Shown: in pieces, positions 16,273-23,627 of the stretch
Layout of the letters: the number at the start of each line of letters is the position of its first letter
Numbering within the stretch: the first letter of the stretch is position 1
Source of the DNA: CAZGSG01 sp964528095
Lineage (GTDB): Bacteria > Bacteroidota > Bacteroidia > Chitinophagales > Chitinophagaceae
NCBI GenBank assembly: GCA_964528095.1
Contig: CAZGSG010000056.1
Span: 1 to 24,890, forward strand
Reading direction: 5' to 3'
Length of the DNA stretch: 24,890 bases
The notes under the pieces: model-generated
The model's input: the letters and a program-made list of their open reading frames with translations, nothing else
Told to the model about the DNA's origin: nothing
Databases searched by the model: none
Position numbers and translations under genes: made by a program

Positions 16273-17469
16273 ATGCGTAATCTAACCTTATTCATATTTG
16301 TTGTATTGCTCGCTGCCTGTAGTGGCAATGAAAACAGGCGATTGATGCTTGTTGCAGGCGCCAACATGAACAAATCCGTCGCCAGTCCTTATTCACAAAT
16401 CGAATATGAAAAAACGGAATTGCTTCGTGCCGCTCCGGGAACAAAATCTGTGTTGTTCAACAGCAATGGGTCCCGTTTATACGCGATGAACCTGGAGGGA
16501 ATGAGTGTGTACGAATTTGACCAGGCATCCCGAAAGATCGTTAAAGAATATAAATTCTTTCCCACCAAAGGCACCGGCTGGGATTACGCAAAAGAGAAAC
16601 CCATCCCCTCTTATGAAGAAAAGCCGGTTGAAGCCTGTCTTAGTCATGATGATAAAATACTATGGGTATCACTCCATAACGCGGAAGGAATTGTGCCTAT
16701 CTGGATCGATTCGATCAGGGGTAATATATTAACCCCGACTGAAGTAAATGATAGCCAGGCTGTCAAAAAGATCCGGATCATCTATCCCGGTATAAAACTG
16801 ACTGATTCGATCTATGTACCATTGATAAAAACAGGTAAAACGCCAAAGATCATTTCCCGCACCGCTGATAGTAAACACCTGCTGGTGAGTAACTGGCATT
16901 CTTATTCAGTGAGTATACTTGAGATCGATAAAGAAGAATACCCGTTTGGCAAAGTGATCAGTACAATACCTGTATCATCCATACCAAGGGGAATAGTGGT
17001 GGATGATAAAAATAAAAAATCCTATGTAGCCATTATGGGCGGCGCGAGTATTGCGGTGATCAATAACGAAGACTGGCAAAAGCAGGAAGACATAAAAGTA
17101 GCTTCGAACCCCCGGCATATTGTGATGGACACCAGCGGTCATATTTTTGTTTCCTATAATAAACTGGCAAAAATAGCTTGTATCGATGCCGGGACAGGCA
17201 ATACCCTGTTCACTGCCGAAACACCTGCACAACCAAGAACGATCATCCTGTCAAAAAATCACCGGTTTCTTTTTGTAACCTGCTACAGCAGTGATAAAGT
17301 AGAAGTATTTAAGATCAATGAAGATAGTTTTACCAAAGTCGCATCACTGCCCTGTAAGGGACATCCGGTGGGCGTAGATATTTTTGAAAATGATAACAAA
17401 CTTGAAGCATGGGTTTGTAGTTATAGTACAGGAAGCATCAGTGTCTTTAGCTTTAGGAAAAAACCGTAG
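16273..17469 (+). CDS. YVTN/YncE-type beta-propeller lipoprotein
   Basis: 398 aa. Lipobox LAAC with Cys16. The rest is a series of about 40-residue beta-propeller blades with recurring motifs such as GSRLYAMNLEGMSVYEFD, DKILWVSLHNAEGIVPIWID, SKHLLVSNWHSYSVSILEID, KKSYVAIMGGASIAVIN, GHIFVSYNKLAKIACIDAGTG and HRFLFVTCYSSDKVEVFKI, consistent with a seven-bladed propeller of the YncE/lactonase-like type. No catalytic site for a lactonase can be assigned, so it may be a ligand- or protein-binding surface protein. Start ATG 16273 fits the signal peptide. A palindromic repeat fills the gap before dnaE, so the two genes may be transcribed separately. Confidence 0.82.
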   Translation: MRNLTLFIFVVLLAACSGNENRRLMLVAGANMNKSVASPYSQIEYEKTELLRAAPGTKSVLFNSNGSRLYAMNLEGMSVYEFDQASRKIVKEYKFFPTKGTGWDYAKEKPIPSYEEKPVEACLSHDDKILWVSLHNAEGIVPIWIDSIRGNILTPTEVNDSQAVKKIRIIYPGIKLTDSIYVPLIKTGKTPKIISRTADSKHLLVSNWHSYSVSILEIDKEEYPFGKVISTIPVSSIPRGIVVDDKNKKSYVAIMGGASIAVINNEDWQKQEDIKVASNPRHIVMDTSGHIFVSYNKLAKIACIDAGTGNTLFTAETPAQPRTIILSKNHRFLFVTCYSSDKVEVFKINEDSFTKVASLPCKGHPVGVDIFENDNKLEAWVCSYSTGSISVFSFRKKP

Positions 17470-17470
17470 A

Positions 17471-17618
17471 AATTCAAAATGCATAATTGAAAATTAAAAA
17501 AGGCGTAATTGGTTGAAGCTTTTTCAAACAATCGGGAACTATTTTTGAATTTTTAGTTTTGAATTTTTAATTGACGGACAGTGACCCATTTTGAATTTTT
17601 ACTTTTGAATTTTTAATT
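17471..17618. repeat. AT-rich palindromic repeat, copy B, abutting dnaE
   Basis: It begins at the end of the propeller gene with an A-rich left arm (17471-17500), followed by an inner mini-hairpin TTGAA-GCTTT-TTCAA (17513-17527), then two T-rich right arms, 17543-17572 and 17589-17618, that are direct repeats identical at 29 of 30 positions. The arms pair imperfectly with the left arm. The second arm stops five bases before the dnaE ATG. Three TAnnTTTG matches (17540-17547, 17554-17561, 17600-17607) lie inside the arms, so the element could carry promoter -7 boxes for dnaE. Confidence 0.8.
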
Positions 17619-17623
17619 TGAAT

Positions 17624-20600
17624 ATGAAGTTTTCTCATTTACACGTACATACGCAATTCTCTCTTTTGGATGGGGCCGCTTCTATCCAGAATTTATATAA
17701 GAAAGCGATAGCTGATGGAATGCCGGCTTTGGCCATCAGTGATCACGGTAATATGTTTGGCGCATTTGAGTTTGTGGCAGAAGCCTATAAACATAAAGAT
17801 GCCAATGGCAACCTGAAAGTAAAACCGGTGGTAGGTTGTGAATTTTATATCACGGCTAACCGGCACCAGAAAACATTTACCAAAGAACAAAAAGATATAC
17901 GGCATCACCAGATATTACTGGCAAAAAATGAACAGGGGTATAAAAACCTGATCAAACTCACCTCGCTTGGTTTTATCGAGGGCATGTATAGTAAATACCC
18001 GAGAATAGACAAGGAACTTATTCTAAAATACCATGAAGGACTTATCGCCACCACCTGTTGCCTTGGTGCTTCTGTGCCTCAAGCCATTTTAAGAAAAGGA
18101 GAAGCTGAGGGGGAAAATGAATTCAAATGGTGGCTCAATATATTCCAGGATAATTTTTATGTAGAGTTGCAGCGGCATGGTATGCAGGAGCAGGACAAAG
18201 TGAACCTGGTATTAATAAAGCTGGCGAAAAAATACAATGTACGGATCATAGCAAGCAATGATTCCCATTATGTAGACCAGAGTGATTTTAATGCACATGA
18301 TATTCTTTTGTGCATCAACACCGGTGAGAAGGTCGCCACGCCTGCCATGCGGGATTTTGCGGATGATGATGTGAATATAAAAGGTAAACGATTCGCATTT
18401 CCGAACGACCAGTTCTATTTCAAGACCACGGAAGAAATGAAGAAGGTCTTTCATGACCTGCCGGAAGCTATCGATAATACCAATGAAATTGTTGATAAGA
18501 TCGACCTGCTGAACCTGAAAAGAGATATCCTCCTTCCTTTTTTCCAGGTACCCACAAAATTCAACTCGCAGGATGAATACCTGGAACACCTGACCTGGGA
18601 AGGTGCCAAACAACGGTATAATGAGATCACGCCAGAAATAGACGAACGCCTGCGTTTTGAACTATTTACGATCAAAACGATGGGTTTTGCCGGTTACTTT
18701 CTGATCGTGAGTGATTTTATCAAAGCCGGCCGCGATATGGGTGTATTCATTGGACCGGGTCGCGGATCGGCTGCCGGATCAGTTGTCGCGTTCTGTACCG
18801 GTATCACCAATATCGATCCCATCAAGTATAATCTCCTGTTTGAGCGTTTCCTGAACCCCGACCGTAAGTCGATGCCCGATATAGACACCGATTTTGATGA
18901 TGAGGGAAGACAAAAAGTGATCGACTATGTAGTAGACAAATATGGGAAGAACCAGGTGGCCCAGATCATTACTTACGGTACCATGGCCGCCAAAATGAGC
19001 ATCAAGGATGTGGCGAGGGTAATGGATCTTCCCCTGCCCGAATCAAATGCGCTCGCCAAACTGGTACCCGACAGACCTGGTATTGAGCTTCGCCGTGTTT
19101 TACACGCTCCCATGCGTACAAAAGATGGAGAAAAATCACTGGAAGAAAAAGATGGGCTGGGCGGAGATGACCTGGAAAGCGTTAGAAAGATCCGCGAGAT
19201 TTACGACCAGGTATCTACCATGCATAGTAAGGTGCTGCATGAGGCAGAACGTTTGGAAGGTTCGGTGCGCAATACAGGCATACATGCCGCAGGTATCATC
19301 ATCGCTCCGAAGGACCTGACTGAATTGATCCCTGTTGCTATTGCCAAAGACTCGCCATTATGGGTAACGCAGATAGAAGGAAACGTGATTGAAGAGGCCG
19401 GCGTTATCAAGATGGACTTCCTGGGATTAAAGACCCTCACCATTCTTAAGAATGCCCTCGCGCTGATCAAACAAAATCATGGAGTAGAAATTGTCATCGA
19501 CGATATTCCACTGGATGATGAACTGGCTTTTAAATTATACCAGAACGCGGCTACTATCGGTACATTCCAGTTTGAAAGTGCCGGTATGCAGAAATACCTG
19601 CGTGAACTGAAGCCGGATAAGTTTGGTGATCTGATCGCGATGAATGCCCTGTACCGCCCTGGGCCCATCGCGTACATCCCCAATTACATTAACCGTAAAC
19701 ATGGACGGGAGGCAATCTCCTATGACCTGCCGGAAATGGCAGAATACCTGGAAGAGACCTATGGCATTACCGTATACCAGGAACAGGTGATGTTGCTGGC
19801 GCAGAGCCTGGCCGGTTTTAGTAAGGGCGACGCGGACGTGTTGCGTAAGGCCATGGGTAAAAAACAAAAAGCGGTACTGGATAAAATGAAGGCCCAGTTT
19901 ATAAAAGGGGCCACGGCCAAAAATCACCCGGCAGACAAGCTGGAGAAAATATGGACAGACTGGGAAGCTTTTGCACAATACGCTTTTAATAAATCGCACT
20001 CGACCTGTTATGCTTATGTAGCTTACCAGACCGCTTATTTAAAAGCACATTACCCGGCAGAATACATGTCGGCGGTATTGAACAACGCTGGCAGTATCGA
20101 CAAGATCACTTTCTTTATGGAAGAGTGTAAACGAATGGGGCTAAAAGTACTGGGGCCGGATATTAATGAGTCGTTAAAGGGTTTCGCGGTGAACGAAAAG
20201 GGAGAGATCCGCTTTGGGCTTGGGGGACTGAAAGGTGTGGGCGAGGCTGCCATAGAAAGCATCATCACTGAAAAAAAGAAAGGAGGTCCTTTTAAAGATA
20301 TTTTCGACTTTATCAAACGCATCAACCAACGTACGGTAAACCGTAAAACCCTGGAAAGTCTTGCTTATGCAGGCGGCTTCGATTGTTTTACCAATTATCA
20401 CCGTGCCCAGTATTTCCATATACCGGAAGGAGAAACGGCCACCGGCCTGGAACGGGTGATCAAATACGGGCAGATCATTACCACCCAAAACGCCACCACT
20501 ACCAATACCCTGTTTGGCGATCTGCCGGTGAGTATGGAGATCCCTGCGCCCCGTATTCCCGAATGTTCAGCCTGGGAGTTGACAAAACAACTTGATCATG

Positions 20601-21247
20601 AGAAAGATGTGACCGGCATGTACCTGAGTGGCCATCCGCTGGACCATTACCGGTTCGAAATGAAACATTACGGCATTACCTCCATCACTGATTTTAATGA
20701 ATTTAAAGAGAACGTAAAAACGCATAACAACGCCAACCGGCTGTTCAGGCTGATTGGGCTGGTGACAACCGTACAGATCAGGACCTCGAAAACGAATGGC
20801 AATAATTTTGGGATCTACACGGTAGAAGATTATTCCGGTAAAATGGAATTTGCCCTGTTCAGCGAGGAATACCAGCGTATCTCTCCTTTTTTGCAACAGG
20901 GAACTTCAGTTTATATCACCGGCTTCATGAAGCAACGGTATAAGCAGGGCGAGTATGAGTTTAAGGTACAGCAGGTGTGCCTGGCTGAGACGCTTAAAAA
21001 GACCATGACCAAACAATTGAACATTGAGGTACATCCCCAGGATATCAGCGAGGACATGATCCGTTTTGTAGAAAAAAATCTTAAGGAATTTCCCGGTCAG
21101 TCCGCACTGAAATTCATCGTAGCTGAGCCCAAGAACAATATCCGGCTGAGCCTGATGACGGGTACCAATAGTATACAGATGAATGAGGAACTGATCAATT
21201 TTCTGCAGGATAAACCGCAGTTGGAGGTACAGGTCATTACGAACTAA
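17624..21247 (+). CDS. dnaE: DNA polymerase III alpha subunit (replicative polymerase)
   Basis: 1207 aa from ATG 17624; a TTG two codons upstream lies within the repeat and is less likely. It extends DNA in the replisome with the beta clamp. Domains: N-terminal PHP (about 1-220), polymerase palm with catalytic Asp419, Asp421 in PDIDTDFDD and Asp598 in IKMDFLG, the GPGRGSAAGS finger motif, a tandem HhH region (GLGGLKGVGEAAIESI) and a C-terminal OB fold (LIGLVTTVQIRTSKTNGNNFGIYTVEDYSG). The PHP domain retains all the putative metal ligands: His7, His9, Asp16, His41, Glu73, His95, Cys146, Asp213 and His215. E. coli has lost several of these, so an intrinsic PHP exonuclease is plausible here. There is no DnaQ-like exonuclease insertion, which excludes PolC. 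The stop codon lies inside a small hairpin (21240-21256). Confidence 0.98.
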   Translation: MKFSHLHVHTQFSLLDGAASIQNLYKKAIADGMPALAISDHGNMFGAFEFVAEAYKHKDANGNLKVKPVVGCEFYITANRHQKTFTKEQKDIRHHQILLAKNEQGYKNLIKLTSLGFIEGMYSKYPRIDKELILKYHEGLIATTCCLGASVPQAILRKGEAEGENEFKWWLNIFQDNFYVELQRHGMQEQDKVNLVLIKLAKKYNVRIIASNDSHYVDQSDFNAHDILLCINTGEKVATPAMRDFADDDVNIKGKRFAFPNDQFYFKTTEEMKKVFHDLPEAIDNTNEIVDKIDLLNLKRDILLPFFQVPTKFNSQDEYLEHLTWEGAKQRYNEITPEIDERLRFELFTIKTMGFAGYFLIVSDFIKAGRDMGVFIGPGRGSAAGSVVAFCTGITNIDPIKYNLLFERFLNPDRKSMPDIDTDFDDEGRQKVIDYVVDKYGKNQVAQIITYGTMAAKMSIKDVARVMDLPLPESNALAKLVPDRPGIELRRVLHAPMRTKDGEKSLEEKDGLGGDDLESVRKIREIYDQVSTMHSKVLHEAERLEGSVRNTGIHAAGIIIAPKDLTELIPVAIAKDSPLWVTQIEGNVIEEAGVIKMDFLGLKTLTILKNALALIKQNHGVEIVIDDIPLDDELAFKLYQNAATIGTFQFESAGMQKYLRELKPDKFGDLIAMNALYRPGPIAYIPNYINRKHGREAISYDLPEMAEYLEETYGITVYQEQVMLLAQSLAGFSKGDADVLRKAMGKKQKAVLDKMKAQFIKGATAKNHPADKLEKIWTDWEAFAQYAFNKSHSTCYAYVAYQTAYLKAHYPAEYMSAVLNNAGSIDKITFFMEECKRMGLKVLGPDINESLKGFAVNEKGEIRFGLGGLKGVGEAAIESIITEKKKGGPFKDIFDFIKRINQRTVNRKTLESLAYAGGFDCFTNYHRAQYFHIPEGETATGLERVIKYGQIITTQNATTTNTLFGDLPVSMEIPAPRIPECSAWELTKQLDHEKDVTGMYLSGHPLDHYRFEMKHYGITSITDFNEFKENVKTHNNANRLFRLIGLVTTVQIRTSKTNGNNFGIYTVEDYSGKMEFALFSEEYQRISPFLQQGTSVYITGFMKQRYKQGEYEFKVQQVCLAETLKKTMTKQLNIEVHPQDISEDMIRFVEKNLKEFPGQSALKFIVAEPKNNIRLSLMTGTNSIQMNEELINFLQDKPQLEVQVITN

Positions 21248-21256
21248 CTTAGTTCG
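21240..21256. other. Small hairpin spanning the dnaE stop codon
   Basis: CGAACTA (21240-21246) pairs perfectly with TAGTTCG (21250-21256) across a 3-base loop, with the TAA stop at 21245-21247 in the stem and loop. No T-tract follows, so it is not a convincing intrinsic terminator. Confidence 0.4.
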
Positions 21257-21273
21257 ATGGTTTAAGCAGGTAT

Positions 21274-21380
21274 GAATTAATTCAAAATTAAAAATGCGAA
21301 ATTAAAAAACAGCTCAGGATGGATTGAAAACTTCAATTCAACACGATCTTTTGAATTTTTAATTTTAAATTTTGAATTAG
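21274..21380. repeat. AT-rich palindromic repeat, copy C
   Basis: Outer arms TAATTCAAAATT (21278-21289) and its exact complement (21368-21379) are continued inward by TTTTTAATTTT-type modules pairing imperfectly. The centre has a 6-bp mini-hairpin ATTGAA-AAC-TTCAAT (21323-21337), analogous to the TTGAA/TTCAA hairpin in copy B. The left arm ends in AAAAAACAGC, as does that of copy A (around 2160-2168). It lies between dnaE and the trxA leader. Confidence 0.75.
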
Positions 21381-21387
21381 CCTCTGC

Positions 21388-21401
21388 TAATCATTTGATT
21401 A
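21388..21401. promoter_or_regulatory. Perfect palindrome TAATCA-TT-TGATTA upstream of trxA
   Basis: Two 6-bp inverted half-sites separated by TT, about 185 bases before the trxA start and just past repeat copy C. It could be an operator, but also arises easily in AT-rich DNA. Confidence 0.25.
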
Positions 21402-21539
21402 ATAAACAATAAGCAGGTTTTAAGGTTTTTTTAGCTGACAACCTAGCAAAATAAGGACGGGCAGGCTGTCAACTTATCAACCAAAAGCTCAATTTTTACA
21501 CAACTTTCTGTCAACTCTACCTGTTATTGATGAAGGACT

Positions 21540-21547
21540 TAAATTTG
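21540..21547 (+). promoter_or_regulatory. Candidate -7 box of trxA
   Basis: TAAATTTG matches the Bacteroidota TAnnTTTG -7 consensus and ends 37 bases before the trxA ATG, a reasonable leader length. A TTG at 21527-21529 is too close to be a -33 element, so support rests on the -7 box alone. Confidence 0.45.
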
Positions 21548-21584
21548 TAATCCCTTACTAAAGAAAAAAATAAAAATTTATACA

Positions 21585-21902
21585 ATGGCAAAAGAATTTA
21601 ATGATGCAAATTTTCAGACGGATGTGCTGGCTTCGGATAAACTGACGGTGGTTGATTTCTGGGCGGAATGGTGTGGACCCTGCCGCGCTATCGGGCCGGT
21701 TATTGAAGAACTGTCAAAAGAATATGATGGAAAAGTGAATGTAGGAAAAGTAAACGTGGATAATAACCCACAGGTATCCATGAATTATGGTATTACTTCT
21801 ATTCCCGCGATCCTGTTCATTAAAGGTGGCCAGGTGGTAGATAAACTGGTAGGCGCACAGCCTAAGGGCAATTTTGTGAAGAAGATTGAAGCGCATATAT
21901 AA
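21585..21902 (+). CDS. trxA: Thioredoxin
   Basis: 105 aa, the standard size of a single-domain cytoplasmic thioredoxin. The redox motif WCGPC (Cys30 and Cys33) follows VVDFWAEWCGPCRAIGP, Asp24 is the usual buried acid, and the cis-Pro loop is SIPAILF (Pro74; Ala replaces the common Thr next to it). There is no signal peptide. It reduces protein disulfides and serves ribonucleotide reductase, peroxiredoxins and MsrA-type enzymes, using electrons from NADPH via thioredoxin reductase. It is monocistronic: a long leader upstream and a strong terminator about 50 bases downstream. The leader before the ATG is A-rich rather than Shine-Dalgarno-bearing. Confidence 0.97.
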   Translation: MAKEFNDANFQTDVLASDKLTVVDFWAEWCGPCRAIGPVIEELSKEYDGKVNVGKVNVDNNPQVSMNYGITSIPAILFIKGGQVVDKLVGAQPKGNFVKKIEAHI

Positions 21903-21954
21903 TTAAAGGATTAGCAGATTCATAGGAAATTCATAGACCTTTCAATTTGCTTAT

Positions 21955-22000
21955 ATAATATAAAAAGCCCCGTTCAAATGAATGGGGCTTTTTATATTAT
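21955..22000. terminator. Bidirectional rho-independent terminator between trxA and MFS gene
   Basis: A perfect 17-bp stem, 21955-21971 and 21984-22000, with a GCCCC/GGGGC core and A5/T5 tracts on the two flanks so that it reads as an intrinsic terminator on both strands. The 12-base loop can add four further pairs (including a G-U). It serves trxA on plus and the transporter gene on minus. Confidence 0.95.
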
Positions 22001-22018
22001 ATTCTTAATTTTTTCTGA

Positions 22019-23260
22019 CTAATGAGCCGTATCTACCTTTTGTATTGGATCATGTTTATACCGAAAAGCTATCGGAAATATAACCGCTAACACGAGAGCA
22101 TATGCTGCAAATGCAAACCAGGTGCTGCGCCAATCAGTTATTCCTCCCACAGTAAAATAATCTACGACTAATCCGCTGCAATACCCTCCAATCATAGCCC
22201 CTACTCCATTTGTCATAAACATAAATAATCCCTGTGCGCTGGCTCTAATGGAAGATGGAGCCTCTTTTTCTACAAATAAGGAACCGGAGATATTGAAAAA
22301 GTCAAAAGCCATCCCATAAATAATCATCGAGAGTATAAGCAAAGGTAGCCCTGTGCCGGGATCACCAATTCCAAACAATCCAAATCTAAATACCCACGCA
22401 ATAATACTCATCAGCATTACTTTTTTGATGCCGAATTTTTGCAAGAAAAAAGGAATAGTCAATATAAAAAGAGCTTCAGATATTTGAGAAATTGAAAGCA
22501 CAAAAATTGGATGCGCTACCACAAACGATTTGGGATGAGTATCGTTAAAGCTTTCCAAAAACGATCCTCCAAAAGCATTAGTTATTTGTAAAGCAGCGCC
22601 TAAGAACATTGCAAAAATAAAGAAGATAAACATTTTCCTTTTCTTGAATAATACAAATGCATCAAGACCTAAAGCAGAAATAATGGAGCCATCTTTTTTT
22701 GATTTTACAGGTGGGCATTTAGGCATTGTAAAGGCGTAAATGCCAAGTACCAACGCCGAAATCGCGCTAAATATTAGCTGTATATTACTAGACTTCCACC
22801 CAAAGACATCTATTATCCACATTGCAGCGATAAATCCAACAGTTCCCCATACTCTTATAGGCGGAAAATCTTTAACAATATTTAGTCCTCTTTTCTCCAG
22901 TACAATATAGGATACTGTATTATTTAATGCTATGGTAGGCATATAGAACATTGAGTTCAATAACATAACCCAAAAGAACATGTTAGGATCTTTAACTGTA
23001 GACGACCAAATAAGTAATCCTGCTCCGATCAGATGGCAACAACCAAGTACCCTTTCGGCATTTACCCACTTATCTGCGACTATTCCCATTAATGCAGGCA
23101 TAAATAAAGATGCAATCCCTAAGGTCGAGAATACGGCCCCTATTTGGGCCCCTGAGAAATGCAATGTGCCTCCTAAATACCCGCCAATTGATATTAACCA
23201 GGCCCCCCACACAAAAAATTGCAGGAAATTCATCAGTATCAGGCGGAATTTGATATTCAT
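22019..23260 (-). CDS. MFS transporter of the nucleoside:H+ symporter (NupG/XapB) family
   Basis: 413 aa with about 12 transmembrane segments. The N-terminus MNIKFRLILMNFLQFFVWGAWLISIGGYL and the downstream GAVFSTLGIASLFMPALMGIVADKWVNAERVLG are characteristic of the NupG-type family (the region around the first two helices with the DKW loop). PPIRVWGTVGFIAAMW in helix 5 and a C-terminal segment FVEKEAPSSIRASAQGLFMFMTNGVGAMIGGYCSG also fit. Family members import nucleosides with protons, though related Bacteroidota proteins of this fold may carry other substrates such as sugars. No nucleoside-catabolic gene is adjacent, so substrate remains inferred. The ATG at 23258-23260 precedes the first helix; the gene appears monocistronic with the shared terminator downstream. 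Confidence 0.85.
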   Translation of the reverse strand: MNIKFRLILMNFLQFFVWGAWLISIGGYLGGTLHFSGAQIGAVFSTLGIASLFMPALMGIVADKWVNAERVLGCCHLIGAGLLIWSSTVKDPNMFFWVMLLNSMFYMPTIALNNTVSYIVLEKRGLNIVKDFPPIRVWGTVGFIAAMWIIDVFGWKSSNIQLIFSAISALVLGIYAFTMPKCPPVKSKKDGSIISALGLDAFVLFKKRKMFIFFIFAMFLGAALQITNAFGGSFLESFNDTHPKSFVVAHPIFVLSISQISEALFILTIPFFLQKFGIKKVMLMSIIAWVFRFGLFGIGDPGTGLPLLILSMIIYGMAFDFFNISGSLFVEKEAPSSIRASAQGLFMFMTNGVGAMIGGYCSGLVVDYFTVGGITDWRSTWFAFAAYALVLAVIFPIAFRYKHDPIQKVDTAH

Positions 23261-23627
23261 GTAAGCAGTTGTTTTTAAAGTAAGTAAAAGCCTAACTATC
23301 AGGGAAGATAGTAATTTTAAAATATGATAGTGAACAGGGGCTGTTTTTTTAACTCATCAGACAGATTGCTGGTTGCAGAAACAAGGTATTTGCATTTTTT
23401 TGCTGCTGCCTGATACACCCTGTTTTTTTAACTTAGCCATGTTGCATACCCCTCTTTCTTGACCCCTGTCAACCAATTCTGGCAAGGGGTAAAACCCTTA
23501 GTGGGAGACTCAAAGAACCATGTGCGCTGCCTCAAGATTTTTTTCGGGGTATATCCATTATTCAGTATAATTGTGAGTCTTTTTAGGGCAATTTCCCTGT
23601 TATTCCAAAAACAAAAACTACACTGCT
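23261..23627. other. Divergent spacer between MFS transporter and M43 protease genes
   Basis: About 370 bases without a credible gene. It holds a 14-bp direct repeat CTGTTTTTTTAACT (23341-23354 and 23420-23433), a small hairpin AAGGG/CCCTT (23484-23499), and TATAATTG at about 23568-23575, one mismatch from the TAnnTTTG -7 consensus for the rightward gene. It should carry both promoters; no riboswitch or RNA gene was recognised. Confidence 0.5.

Noticed and set aside
21245..21265. GTTCGA match reminiscent of a tRNA T-loop
   Set aside because: No acceptor stem, D-arm or anticodon arm can be built around it; it belongs to the small hairpin over the dnaE stop codon.
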